Below are positions 1 to 9,381 of a stretch of DNA of 21,668 nt, piece after piece. The stretch is from NCBI RefSeq assembly GCF_000485595.1, contig NW_014578205.1, positions 26,638 through 48,305 on the forward strand, in the 5' to 3' direction. The DNA comes from Priapulus caudatus (lineage: Eukaryota > Priapulida > Priapulimorpha > Priapulimorphida > Priapulidae). The notes beneath the pieces were generated by a model, which saw only the letters and a list, made by a program, of their open reading frames with translations, did not search any database and was not told where the DNA came from. Every line of letters begins with the position of its first letter. The stretch's first letter is position 1. The translations under genes and the position numbers were made by a program.

Positions 1-3
1 ATA

Positions 4-70
4 TGATTGTGTAGAACCAGCAGGCTCGTTGTCATGCCACCGTGACGTCATCACTTCGGTACTCTATTCT
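4..70 (-). repeat. inverted copy of a THAP-element upstream segment (arm A)
   Basis: These 67 bases are the reverse complement of 20144-20210 with only two mismatches, then a six-base gap and a few more matching bases. The segment holds a CRE palindrome (TGACGTCA, 43-50). In the right-hand copy it lies just upstream of a THAP-domain remnant, so by orientation this copy would read leftwards out of the window. Confidence 0.8.
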
Positions 71-395
71 GTAAGAGTTTTCACTTTTTGACTTGCGCAG
101 CATGATTATGTACTGTTGGTCCAGATACACTTGTCTGGAGTTTAAAAATTATTTGCTGTACACACGTAGGTAGTAACAGTAAATGCCAAAACACTGCAGC
201 GACAATGTCAATGACAACCCATAACATTCAGCATCAATGTCGCAGGGATTAGCCCGCACCCATACTGCAAGCATTAACGAGTGATGATAGGTCAAAGTTC
301 GTCTCAATTCTCGCTACACAATAGTGGGCATTTTAGGTTTGTAAACTTGAGAATGTTAATGTTACATGGGCTTACCATTGATTTTTATGTCCTGT

Positions 396-839
396 CAGTG
401 GCGGATCCAGGTGGGTGGATTTGGGTGGCTTCGCCACCCCTCTGTTGGACTAACATGATTTTTACACATATACTAGTTAATTATTGCCAAGTATAATAGT
501 CGCGTGGCTGTACAAAACAGCACCTGATGCATGGGTTAAATTATGTAATTGAGTGGCAAAGCAGGTTACAACCATTTTGCAGCTTTTTTACAATTTCAAT
601 AAAATAAATATAAGCGATGCCCCCCCCCCCCCCCCGTACAGCAATCGATGCCGCGCTGTAAGCGCAATAATTGTTCTACTAAAAAGAGAATTGCCGAGGT
701 CAGAATTAAGCCTGTACATGTACTCAAAAGTGCCTCAAATACCATCTCCTGCGATCTACATTTTCAAAATTTTCTTGGGGAGGACCCCCATACCCCTGCC
801 TCTTTTCACCCCCTCCTTGAAATCCTGGACCTGCCACTG
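396..839. mobile_element. 444-bp non-autonomous DNA transposon with terminal inverted repeats
   Basis: The left end CAGTGGCGGATCCAGG matches the inverted right end CAGTGGCAGGTCCAGG with two mismatches. The same five bases, CCTGT, flank it at 391-395 and 840-844, consistent with a 5-bp target duplication. The interior has no transposase and includes a run of 16 C (620-635). The CAGTGGC ends resemble hAT-like elements, but the class is not settled. Confidence 0.65.
620..635 (+). repeat. poly(C) run, 16 bases
   Basis: A homopolymer inside the 396-839 element. It is prone to slippage and to sequencing error. Confidence 0.9.
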
Positions 840-844
840 CCTGT

Positions 845-1883
845 GCTAAAGATAGCCAAATGTTTTAGTTAGGCCACCTTGCACAATGTCTAACCTAGAT
901 CTTATAAACCCGAATTGTCCTGAATTCTTAAAATGGTGTGTTCGACCGATGCAATTGCAATCGGCAGACATCTGAACAGCGAAATTTCCGTTATGAATTA
1001 TTTTTGTCATGTGCCGTTGAAAACATCTACGGGTGTGATTAAATCGAAAGTGTCGCTAGAATCTGGCGCTGAAAATTTTGAACGATTCTATCATTCTACA
1101 TATTTTTGTCGTTGTGGTTGTCGCATGATGTTATGCGTGTGTATGCAACAGCTCATTGGAAACAATAGTTTCTTATTTTCTAAACTGTAAATATGGTCAT
1201 TTGTTGTCACTGCAGTGTGTTTCGACGGTAACAGCCACAAATTACTTTCATTTGGAGTCAGTATAGTCTGTTGTTGCTCGTGAATAGTTGTTTTCTTAAA
1301 GGCATACTAGGCCCATTGATTATGCAATGTTGACGAATGCTAGAGTAAAGTCCTGGCACCTTGTGTAGTTAATAAGTACATAACCTTATAGCCTAACGCG
1401 TATTAGTTTGTCCAATATCACTGCTGGTTACATTACAAGCAAGACTTGAAATCGGTGGTTGATATTCATTTACGTGCCGTAAATGTCAACCAGGAGTCAA
1501 GCGATGAGTCGCCAAAGCCGTTAATGTGAAAATAGTTGCAACAATTGAAAAATTAAATTAAATTTTAGAATGTTGAATTTTTAGAGATCAGTTAGCATTT
1601 ATCAATAGACGCATAGTGTAGCATTACAAATGCGTTTGTTGGTAAGCATTATTGGTAGAGCTATAGTTAGGGTTAACCCAGTCACCACTGTACACAATTT
1701 TGATTATGTTTGGAATCTTACAAGTGTTTCATTTATTTTTTATTAGTTATTTATTAGTTCAAAGGCTGTACATTAATAAAAATAACATGTGTTTGCAACC
1801 TCCTAACATTCAATATCTTTTGGTAATAGGGATTAAATTATTAGTAAAGATTATTCTACTTGGTGGTTCTATCTATGCTTTAG
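845..1883 (+). other. upstream/intron region of SUMO, no feature recognised
   Basis: AT-rich, with no exon I can support. Several ATG codons occur, but none gives a convincing SUMO first exon followed by a phase-0 donor. The 3' end (TATCTATGCTTTAG) is the acceptor for the exon starting at 1884. Positions 71-390 are similarly featureless. Confidence 0.5.
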
Positions 1884-3135
1884 GATCATCATAAAGATGG
1901 CGGTGACTCGGGATCGGAGTACATTAAGCTGAAAGTCCTTGGGCAGGTCTGTATTGATTACAATATTCTACACAGATAATAGAAACTAAACTGTTGGTAC
2001 TGCTCGCTTCAAATTTGATTATAATTGTAGCTTTTTTGGTAATATATATATAGTGTATGTGTGCAGTCCAACATATATTTCGTGTATCAAATAATATTAA
2101 AGCTAGCCCATTGTCAGTAGTAAAAGCAATAGTACATTACATTTTTGTGTATGTAATTATGACACCACTTTTTCTGTAGACTTGTTATTGATTTTAGATT
2201 TTTAGACCATTATTTTAAAATTTTCAACCATTAAATCTTCAGGATAACAATGAGATTCATTTCAAAGTCAAAATGACAACAGCAATGGCGAAACTAAAGA
2301 AGTCGTATAGTGAACGAGTGGTAAGTTGATAATTTATGCAATAAGGCTAGAAAAAATTAAGAGAATGTTTGATTATCAATATTGATTTAATTAGTGTGTT
2401 TAATTGGATTGTGTGGTATGTAAACCTAAACTGTTAATTATTCATAACTTTGGAGTAGTTAACATATTTTTGCTCCTACTAGCATGAACAGCTTCTTCCT
2501 TCATGAGTGAACAGAAGCAAAAGTATGTTACATTAGAAAAGCTGACGAGTATGTTCTTTATTAAGTATAGAGTGCAATAGCAGGTGCAAAATTTTTGGCT
2601 TTAACCCCATCTGTCTCTGTGTGTTCATAAATAGGGAATACCAGCAAACTCGTTACGATTTCTCTTTGACGGACATCGGATAAATGACGAGGATACACCA
2701 AAGAAGGTATGCTTAGGTGCACTAGGCCAAATAAGGAGGGTTCAATCTTTTTATGACAAGGCAAGTATTGCCTTGAGGGTTTCATCAGAATTTTAGGACA
2801 CTGCGGCAAGTTGGAGGAGCACTAAGACAAACATTTCTTTTAAAGAAGCGTTGTCAAGGCAACTTGCTTTTGTTAATAACACTTCATGTGGGACAAAGAG
2901 GAATACATTCAGAACATGAAATTTAAGGGTAGGGCTGTTATGGGAAACACCTCCTTATGTAGAATTGGTCCCTGCAATCCTGAAAGTGTATTTATCAGGC
3001 CAGCTCACACATGTCTTAGGTCCTTGAATGAAATTAGTATTATCCTTGGCTCCATTATCATTGTACATTTTTCAGCTTGAAATGGAAAATGAAGATGTCA
3101 TTGAGGTGTACCAGGAGCAAACGGGAGGAGTATAA
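1884..3135 (+). CDS. SUMO: SUMO (small ubiquitin-like modifier), four 3' coding exons; first exon not found
   Basis: SUMO is conjugated to lysines of target proteins through the E1/Ubc9/E3 cascade, mainly in the nucleus. Coding exons are 1884-1946, 2243-2320, 2635-2706 and 3076-3135 (stop TAA 3133-3135), 21+26+24+19 residues, all phase 0, with GT donors and AG acceptors. Readable landmarks in order are [29 protein letters not shown], then [13 protein letters not shown], the ubiquitin-like fold and the GG processing site. After GG there is one residue, V, so SENP-type maturation would remove a single amino acid. The exon boundaries match those I recall for vertebrate SUMO1. The core looks SUMO1-like ([15 protein letters not shown]) with a SUMO2-like LEME segment. 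Exon 1, usually only an initiator Met plus a few residues, could not be recognised; it lies in 1-1880 or left of the window. No psi-K-x-E chain-forming site is visible in the part seen. It is convergent with MSL1. Confidence 0.93.
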
Positions 3136-3578
3136 CACCAAGGATATACCTCTGCAGAGTGATGCTGTATGAAAATCCATGAGAAATGCATCTAGCAGCT
3201 GGATTGGTTTGATGACACCAGCCTCCATTATGTGGGACATGGCATGGTGTTATGTACATACATTTTTATTATTTTAGATATAGCAAACAACTGTGGCGAT
3301 AATCATTACTGCAAACTAATTTTAAAGAATGGTCTTGTACATCTGTGACTGAAAACAAATTGCCTAAGTGATCTTAGAATCTTTTAGACCTAAATAAGAT
3401 TAGGAAGAGTGATTCATCAGGTTTTAAATACAAGAGCGATATTTTTGGAAGTGTATGCAAATATTCTCATTTATAGTTGCTATTAAAACTACATTAGTAT
3501 TACATTGTTGAAAAAAACCATTTCAGCAAAACACAATTAATACCAATAGTCATTAACTACCAACTATAGTAGTTGTTT

Positions 3579-3624
3579 ACCAGTAGTAGATAATAGGGAA
3601 CTACTCCTATTATCTACTCCTGGT
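3579..3624 (+). repeat. short perfect-type hairpin (19-bp stem, 8-nt loop)
   Basis: The left arm 3579-3597 pairs with 3606-3624 with one mismatch; the loop is GAACTACT. It lies about 450 bp after the SUMO stop, so it may be part of the transcript. It could be a tiny palindromic insertion or an RNA structure; nothing distinguishes the two. Confidence 0.7.
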
Positions 3625-3823
3625 TTACCTATCTAATAATATTGGATGGCATTACTGACTTGTACAAAAAATGTGGAGAAAGAAGAATGCGGTTTTGATT
3701 ATTAATGGTATAAAAATATGGTACTCGGTGTTACCCCACATTTTCTTATGTCACATGCATTTAAACCTAATTATGTGATTATTAGGCGAGTACATTTTTA
3801 TTTTGAGGTAGTTTGTGTCCTAA

Positions 3824-3965
3824 AGCCCGGCGCACACGTGAGTTATTTTACTCAAGTAAAATGACGCATGAGTCATTTTACTCACGTGTGCGGCGGATTT
3901 TCGTTGAGTAATTTGACGCATGCGTCATTTTACTTGAGTAAAATAACTCACGTGTGCGCCGGGCT
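3824..3965. mobile_element. 142-bp palindromic MITE with TAA target duplication
   Basis: The ends AGCCCGGCGCACACGTGAGT and its reverse complement are perfect, and about 45 bases per arm pair before a looser centre. TAA flanks it directly on both sides (3821-3823 and 3966-3968), the target duplication of PIF/Harbinger elements (TWA). An internal third copy of ACTCACGTGTGCG (about 3880-3892) allows an alternative smaller hairpin of the left half. No coding capacity. Confidence 0.75.
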
Positions 3966-5078
3966 TAAAACAGATTTAACGTAAATACATTTTATGTGTA
4001 AATTGGCTTTAAATAGTACTTAGCCAAAAATCACGGTTTCTCCTTCAATTAGTGAACCTTCAAGAAAAACCATCAATGCTATCAAACATATTTCGATAAT
4101 TTAAGTAATTTGCAGGAGGAAGATGATTGAAAAACTTCCACACATATGAGCATATGCATTTATATTCCATTTTCTTATAATATACACCTCATTCAAATTA
4201 CATTGGTTCCTTGTATATTAGTAGACCTAACCTTCCTACATTATTCTGTAAAACATGTAATTGTTAGGAATTCCTGTTTGGCAGTATACGTGTCAACTCA
4301 TAGTTTGTGTGTGTGTCGAGGTTCTAGCGCAAGGTTTCTCGGTTGTCTGTTGGTAGTGAGCAATTGGTAATCAAACGCCCTTTCTAATGCTAAATGCTAC
4401 CATGTTCACTGTCAACAGCTATAGTGAGATAGTTTTTGTCTTGTTACATTTAAAAGCATAAAATGGTTGGAGAAGTTGTAAGCACTTGTTTGATGACTTG
4501 CAGTAGTTTGTTTTGAGTGAACTTTCTGTGTATTTGGTGTAATGTGTAACTAGCAAGGCATTGCTGTTTTGGAAGAAGTTTCCTGCATCTTCCATAATTT
4601 CCACTCGAGTAACTATAGCACAACCACGAGGCTTGAGTTGCTATATTGTAGTCCTTGTTTGAATAGTCTTACCCATTTTTTACACTTGTGTTATTACATC
4701 AAAATCGGTCATTATGATTATTTATAGCAGCAAGAGGACATATCCCCTACCGTCAACCAATGGTTTGGAGAGTACTATCGAGTTATTTCATGTATTTCGT
4801 CTACTTTCTTGTACAATCGGAGAACCTAGGCGTGTAGATCCTCACTACTGCTTAATGCTTTTGTATCCAGTTAATGAGTGGTCTATTGGAATGGTTAACA
4901 ATCCTGTTTTCATGCCAGGTCACTCTTATTAATCAAAAATGTTACATGTTTTCCAAGCAAGTCAAGAATAATTCATCTGTTATCATGTTTTCCTTGAAGC
5001 TTTCCAACTATTTAGAGTAGTTAAGGTGTCGTAAATGTTTTTGTACTTCAGTGAAACTTATATTTGGACGTCATCTAT

Positions 5079-5084
5079 AATAAA
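5079..5084 (+). terminator. SUMO: possible poly(A) signal for SUMO (AATAAA)
   Basis: AATAAA lies about 1.9 kb after the SUMO stop and is followed by a GT-containing stretch (TGTGATAATTTGTG). I saw only variant hexamers (for example AATAAG near 3390) closer to the stop. Use of this site would give a long 3' UTR that includes the hairpin at 3579-3624 and the palindromic element at 3824-3965. A nearer, non-canonical site is possible. Confidence 0.3.
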
Positions 5085-5581
5085 GATAAAACAATATATG
5101 TGATAATTTGTGAATGTTAGAAAATATTTTAACTCATTCAGAACTCGAAGTAGGGGGTTTTTTTTTTTTTACAAAATCCATCTTTATTTTAGAATTATTT
5201 TTGATAACTTATTTACAGTGGACCAACAGGAAACTGTCGGAACTTTGTACATTAACAGCGGCTACATGTGCCATATGAGAACAAGTTACGTACAATACAT
5301 TATGTTGAACAAAATCTTCCTTCATTAACGAAATGATACCTACACAAGCTGCAACCCACTTGATTCTTACCAGCATAAGAATTTACTACACCAGATATTC
5401 CTGACATCATGTAAGTTGGATGGTCCTACCATGTCGTGAATGATAAAAGCACTAGTTAATAGGCTTAGACATACAAGTGTGCATTAACAGAACGTGTTAT
5501 AGTAGTAACATCTGTAGCACAAAGCAGTCTACGGTTTTTTTTTTTTTTGGAAACGCGTAAAACCGGACATTCCTCACTAAG

Positions 5582-5803
5582 GCTGAGAGGGTCTATGTCC
5601 CCCGGGGACTGCCGGAACGTACCCTGGTACTATCTAATATGCCAGACCGTACCTCGCCTACTCCACTAACGAGTCTAAGGAGTCGCCTACGCCTACTCCC
5701 TAACCCTAACCATATCAGATAGTTACCAGGGTACGTTCCGATATATCGAACCGTACCCAGGGTACGTTCCGGCAGTACCCTGGGGGACATAGACCCTATG
5801 AGC
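5582..5803. mobile_element. MITE copy 1 (222 bp) of a 9-bp-duplication family
   Basis: Ends are GCTGAGAGGGTC and, inverted, GCTCATAGGGTC; the inverted repeats continue through CTATGTCCCCC and CTGCCGGAACGTACCCTGG. The exact 9-bp duplication CTCACTAAG flanks it (5573-5581, 5804-5812). The core has CCCTAACCCTAACC, a telomere-like stretch. There is no open frame of substance. A 9-bp duplication is typical of Mutator-like elements, so a MULE-derived MITE is inferred. Confidence 0.9.
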
Positions 5804-5812
5804 CTCACTAAG

Positions 5813-6387
5813 TACACGACAAAAATATAATCATGTCTTCACTACACATTTACAATTATGCTTATGGTCTAGTACTCGTGTGTAAGTGTGCATGTATGTA
5901 AAAATCATGGCGGAACTTTTAAAAATGACAATTGCCGTAAACCCCAGAAAAAAACAGTTAAAAGAGCAACTTCCCATAAGAACTGATAATACTAACGTTA
6001 TCTTTTCCACATGTAACTACAAAGAATAAATATGGATTCAGTGACGAGTCTAAAGTTATTGTTAAAGTGCTGCATCTACTAACCAAGCAGGAATATAAAG
6101 TGTCAATCTAATAATAACTAAAGCATAAAACTGTATTAATTTCAAAATTTGAAAAACGTTTCAATCCGCTCATATATTTAGTACCTTCAGACCAACTGGT
6201 GTAGCCATTTTGAGGTCTCCGATATGGTCTAGCCATTCTGAGTAGTGTAAATTTAGAAAAAACTACTATGCGTAGGCTGCTGGGATGAGTAAATCTGTAG
6301 TATACGACAGGTGTGCTTACAAATACTTTGCACATAACAACAGCGGTTACAGTAATGACCAGCACTAGATAACCACAAACAAATACT
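5813..6387 (+). other. spacer between MITE copies 1 and 2
   Basis: AT-rich spacer with no recognisable gene, RNA or repeat. The same holds for 6664-7172 between copies 2 and 3. Confidence 0.5.
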
Positions 6388-6396
6388 GTTAGTGTA

Positions 6397-6654
6397 GCTC
6401 ATAGGGTCATGTCCCCCAGGGTACTGCCGGAACATACCCTGGGTACGGTCCGGTATACCGGAACGTACCCTGGTCACTATTTGATATTGTTAGGGTTAGG
6501 ATTAGGGTTAGGGTTAGGGTTTGGGTTCAGGTTAGGGAGTAGGCGTAGGTGACTCCCTAGACTTGTTAGTGGAGTAGGCGAGGTACGGTCCGGCATATTA
6601 GATAGTACCAGGGTACGTTCCGGCAGTAACCCGGGGGACATAGACCCTCTCAGC
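6397..6654. mobile_element. MITE copy 2 (258 bp), inverted orientation
   Basis: Same family as 5582-5803 but in opposite orientation, with ends GCTCATAGGGTC and, inverted, GCTGAGAGGGTC. Flanked by the exact 9-bp duplication GTTAGTGTA (6388-6396, 6655-6663). It has the longest telomere-like core of the four: TTAGGG-type units over about 6489-6536, with ATTAGGG and GGGTTTGGG variants. Confidence 0.9.
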
Positions 6655-7181
6655 GTTAGTGTAGTCTGACTTAATTGTAGTAGTATTTGTTTTATCATTC
6701 AATTGTTTCAGATTTGAATGATATCTACTAATCACAAGTTAACAGATAGCTAGTGTTATAATTAAGATCTGGGTAGCAACTTTTGTAACTGAGTGGTCTA
6801 GCAGAGCAAGTTTACAATATAGCTACCATAAAAAGTGAGCATTTAAGGTGCCACAAGAACGTTCCGATGAGTTCTGATTTGTGTACGTTTGAACAAGCTT
6901 GCATTATACAATCGTATTGCAATTTCCACAGAAAGTGATAAACATAAGATGGAGCTCACATGTAGATTAACAGTACAAGAAAATGTTACACTGGATAATA
7001 TCTGAACAAAATATAACATGATAGTCTGATAATCCCACTACATCATGTTAAATTGCTAGAAGGCAGCATCGACATATTAATGCACCTTAAACAAATTGTA
7101 CCACAAGGGAGGCAACCAGCTACATCTGTTGGAATATCACGTATTTGTGCATCCTCGCTATTATTCGCATAGGATAATATG

Positions 7182-7676
7182 GCTGATAGGGTCTATGTCT
7201 CCCTGGGTACTGCCAGAACGTACCCTGGTAACTATCGTTGAGAGGGTCTATGTCCCCCAGGGTACTGCTGGAACGTACCCTGGGTACGGTCCGGTATACT
7301 GGAATGTACCCTGGTACTATCTAATATGCCAGACCGTACCTCGCCTACTCCACTAACGAGTCGCCTACGCCTACTCCCTAACCCTAACCCTAACCATATC
7401 AGATGGTTACCAGGGTACGTTCCAGTATACCGAACCGTACCAAGGGTACGTTCTGGCAGTACCCTGGTGGACATAGACCCTATGAGCGTAACTATCTGAT
7501 ATGGTTAGGGTTAGGGTTAGGGAGTAGGCGTAGGCATAGGCGACTCCCTAGACTCGTTAGTGGAGTAGGCGAGGTACGGTCCGGCATATTAGATAGTACC
7601 AGGGTACGTTCCGGTATACCGGACCGTAACCAGGGTACATTCCGGCAGTACCTAGGGAGACATAGACCCTTGCAGC
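7182..7676. mobile_element. MITE copy 3 (outer, 235 bp without its insertion)
   Basis: The outer element has left end GCTGATAGGGTC and inverted right end GCTGCAAGGGTC, flanked by the exact 9-bp duplication GATAATATG (7173-7181, 7677-7685). It is split after position 7236 by copy 4. Without copy 4 and one duplication, its halves 7182-7236 and 7497-7676 join into a normal family member of about 235 bp. It has a telomere-like core at 7503-7522. Confidence 0.9.
7237..7487. mobile_element. MITE copy 4 (251 bp), nested inside copy 3
   Basis: Ends are GTTGAGAGGGTC and, inverted, GCTCATAGGGTC. The exact 9-bp duplication GTAACTATC flanks it (7228-7236, 7488-7496); this sequence is part of the outer element's own body, where other copies read it once before TGATATGGTTAGGG or an equivalent. 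So copy 4 entered copy 3 after copy 3 was in place. Confidence 0.92.
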
Positions 7677-7685
7677 GATAATATG

Positions 7686-8765
7686 CAGACAGGAATGCAA
7701 AATGACAAGTATTAGATGACAAAAATTCCTTCCACACGCCTATAATCTGCACTGCTTTATAACATTGTCTATCAAAATATGTAAGTGCCACTGGAAATCA
7801 ATCCCAGAGAATATCCCCTTGTAGTAATATCCAGATTTCAAAGAAACTACTTTGAAAAATGCAATTTTGTGCCAATACACTAGAAAACAGACCACATTTC
7901 TAAACATTGCCCAATTACATGTCGACGTGTAACGATAGCGTATGTATCACATTCACATTCTCAACAAATTTGCAGTAACCAATGAAGTGAATGTGCATCA
8001 CCAGTAATCCATGCTGCCTGCGACGCAAACCAACCAGACTTGCATAGACAACTGCATGTACACATGCCACCTGAACAGGCACTTGGCCTGTTTAAATAAT
8101 AAACAGTAAATAAATACGAATTATATTTACCATCAATATTTTTATGTTTACGTACTCTATATATGTCCTGTAAACGCCATTCAAACACTTTTCTAATACA
8201 CTAAATCTTACGGTAAGTGCAAGATAAAGCAGATGGTAATGCATCGGAGCCAAAATTGCAAACTGCTTGCATCGTTGCAAACTAGAACAACACAAATAGA
8301 CAGCCAAGCAACCCAAGACATGACACAGATATGAAAGAAATTATTTGAAATTTGAATGAATTGAACTAGTGAACACTTATTACACTATTACGCGATACAA
8401 ATATTTCTGTATAGACAAATGTTCACTTGTTCAAAAAATGTTTTACATGCATGCAACTCGATTTACTCAGAGTAAGCTCGCAAAATACTGTAACAGATTT
8501 GCTCTCCGTGGAAATGTAAAGGAGAGGATTTAGCGTTTGATATCTGAATATCCCTACTAGCACTATTGGTCACGTCAACAAGTTTATTCATTGTATGTAG
8601 CTTGGTTTGCAGTCGATTTGCAGGAATCGGTTTGAAGCTGAGAAGCAGGGCGCAGTTAACCGAGTATGCAGTGCACCACCATTATTTATGTACAAACCAC
8701 CAATTCCTCCCATTTACATCACCACCGAGAGTGAATTTGCGTTGTTGTTCTTGTGTGTAACTTGT
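7686..8765 (+). other. spacer, nothing recognised
   Basis: About 1.1 kb of AT-rich sequence. Short open frames on both strands near 7960-8316 and 8566-8840 have no family features, and no splice-consistent exons could be built. Confidence 0.5.
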
Positions 8766-8771
8766 GGACAG

Positions 8772-9122
8772 CAGGGTGCGAAATTAACGTCAGTCCGGAG
8801 TCAAATACTCCATAATTTACTGTCGGACTCCCTGATTTGACATATGCAGGAGTCCGTGTGACTCCCTGAAAATTCTGCTATACTATCTAGTTCGTTCCAG
8901 AGCATGGCCTCACGGAAATGCCGTATTTTTTCAGCAAATGTCCAAAGACAATTTGGCGGATGTGCAACCGCATGAATCTTCAAAATAAGCACATGCGTTA
9001 TTGTTAATATCTTTAGTTTTGAAGTTCAGACTGCGGACTCCCTCATTTTGCTGCAGACTCCCTCTTTTTGAGGGCAGGGAGTCCGTTGGACTCCCTTGTT
9101 CAAAAGTTCATTTCTACCCCTG
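8772..9122. mobile_element. 351-bp non-autonomous DNA transposon, hAT-like ends
   Basis: The left end CAGGGTGCGAAATTAACG resembles the inverted right end CAGGGGTAGAAATGAACT. GGACAG abuts both ends (8766-8771, 9123-9128), so the target duplication is at least 6 bp. GGACTCCCT and its variants recur inside (for example near 8825, 8865, 9035 and 9089), as subterminal repeats do in transposons. There is no open frame. It ends about 260 bp from the MSL1 stop codon. Confidence 0.65.
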
Positions 9123-9261
9123 GGACAGTGGTGTCGATACTGTTAAGTTGTGTATTGTCAAGGAATAATTAAATGGCATTTACATGGGATTTTAGATGAC
9201 ATAGAGCACATAGGCATGAGAAATTTGGTAGTAAATATAATTCGTAATTATTTACTGTAAT

Positions 9262-9267
9262 TTTATT
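9262..9267 (-). terminator. MSL1: candidate poly(A) signal of MSL1 (AATAAA on minus strand)
   Basis: TTTATT on the plus strand reads AATAAA on the minus strand, about 115 bp past the MSL1 stop codon. It is the first canonical hexamer I noticed after the stop, and the spacing suits a short 3' UTR. Confidence 0.5.
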
Positions 9268-9381
9268 ATTGAAATGGCCCAAGTACCTGTGGCCACCTGC
9301 AAACCAGCTCACTGAGATTACCACCCAAACCATCTACCTTTAAATAACCCTGTACACCATCACTTCTTGAACCCAAGAGAA

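Larger units (their letters stand above)
3136..5572 (+). other. SUMO 3' flank or long 3' UTR
   Basis: AT-rich sequence without a recognisable gene. It holds a hairpin (3579-3624), a palindromic element (3824-3965), a candidate poly(A) signal (5079-5084) and two T-runs (near 5157-5170 and 5537-5548). Open frames here, such as the one at 4714-4932, show no family features. Confidence 0.5.

Noticed and set aside
1631-1648. ATGCGTTTGTTG followed by GTAAGC as SUMO exon 1
   Set aside because: Phase fits, but the encoded MRLL does not resemble SUMO N-termini (usually MSD or MAD), and a four-codon match is easily chance.
7182-7676. CRISPR-like array of repeats near 7182-7676
   Set aside because: The repeats are the inverted ends of two nested transposons with 9-bp target duplications, in animal DNA; there are no regular spacers.
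5593-7791. Several open frames of 70-100 codons with shared PERTLGTVRY-like text
   Set aside because: They are translations of the palindromic MITE copies in various frames; the shared text reflects the repeats, not a protein family.
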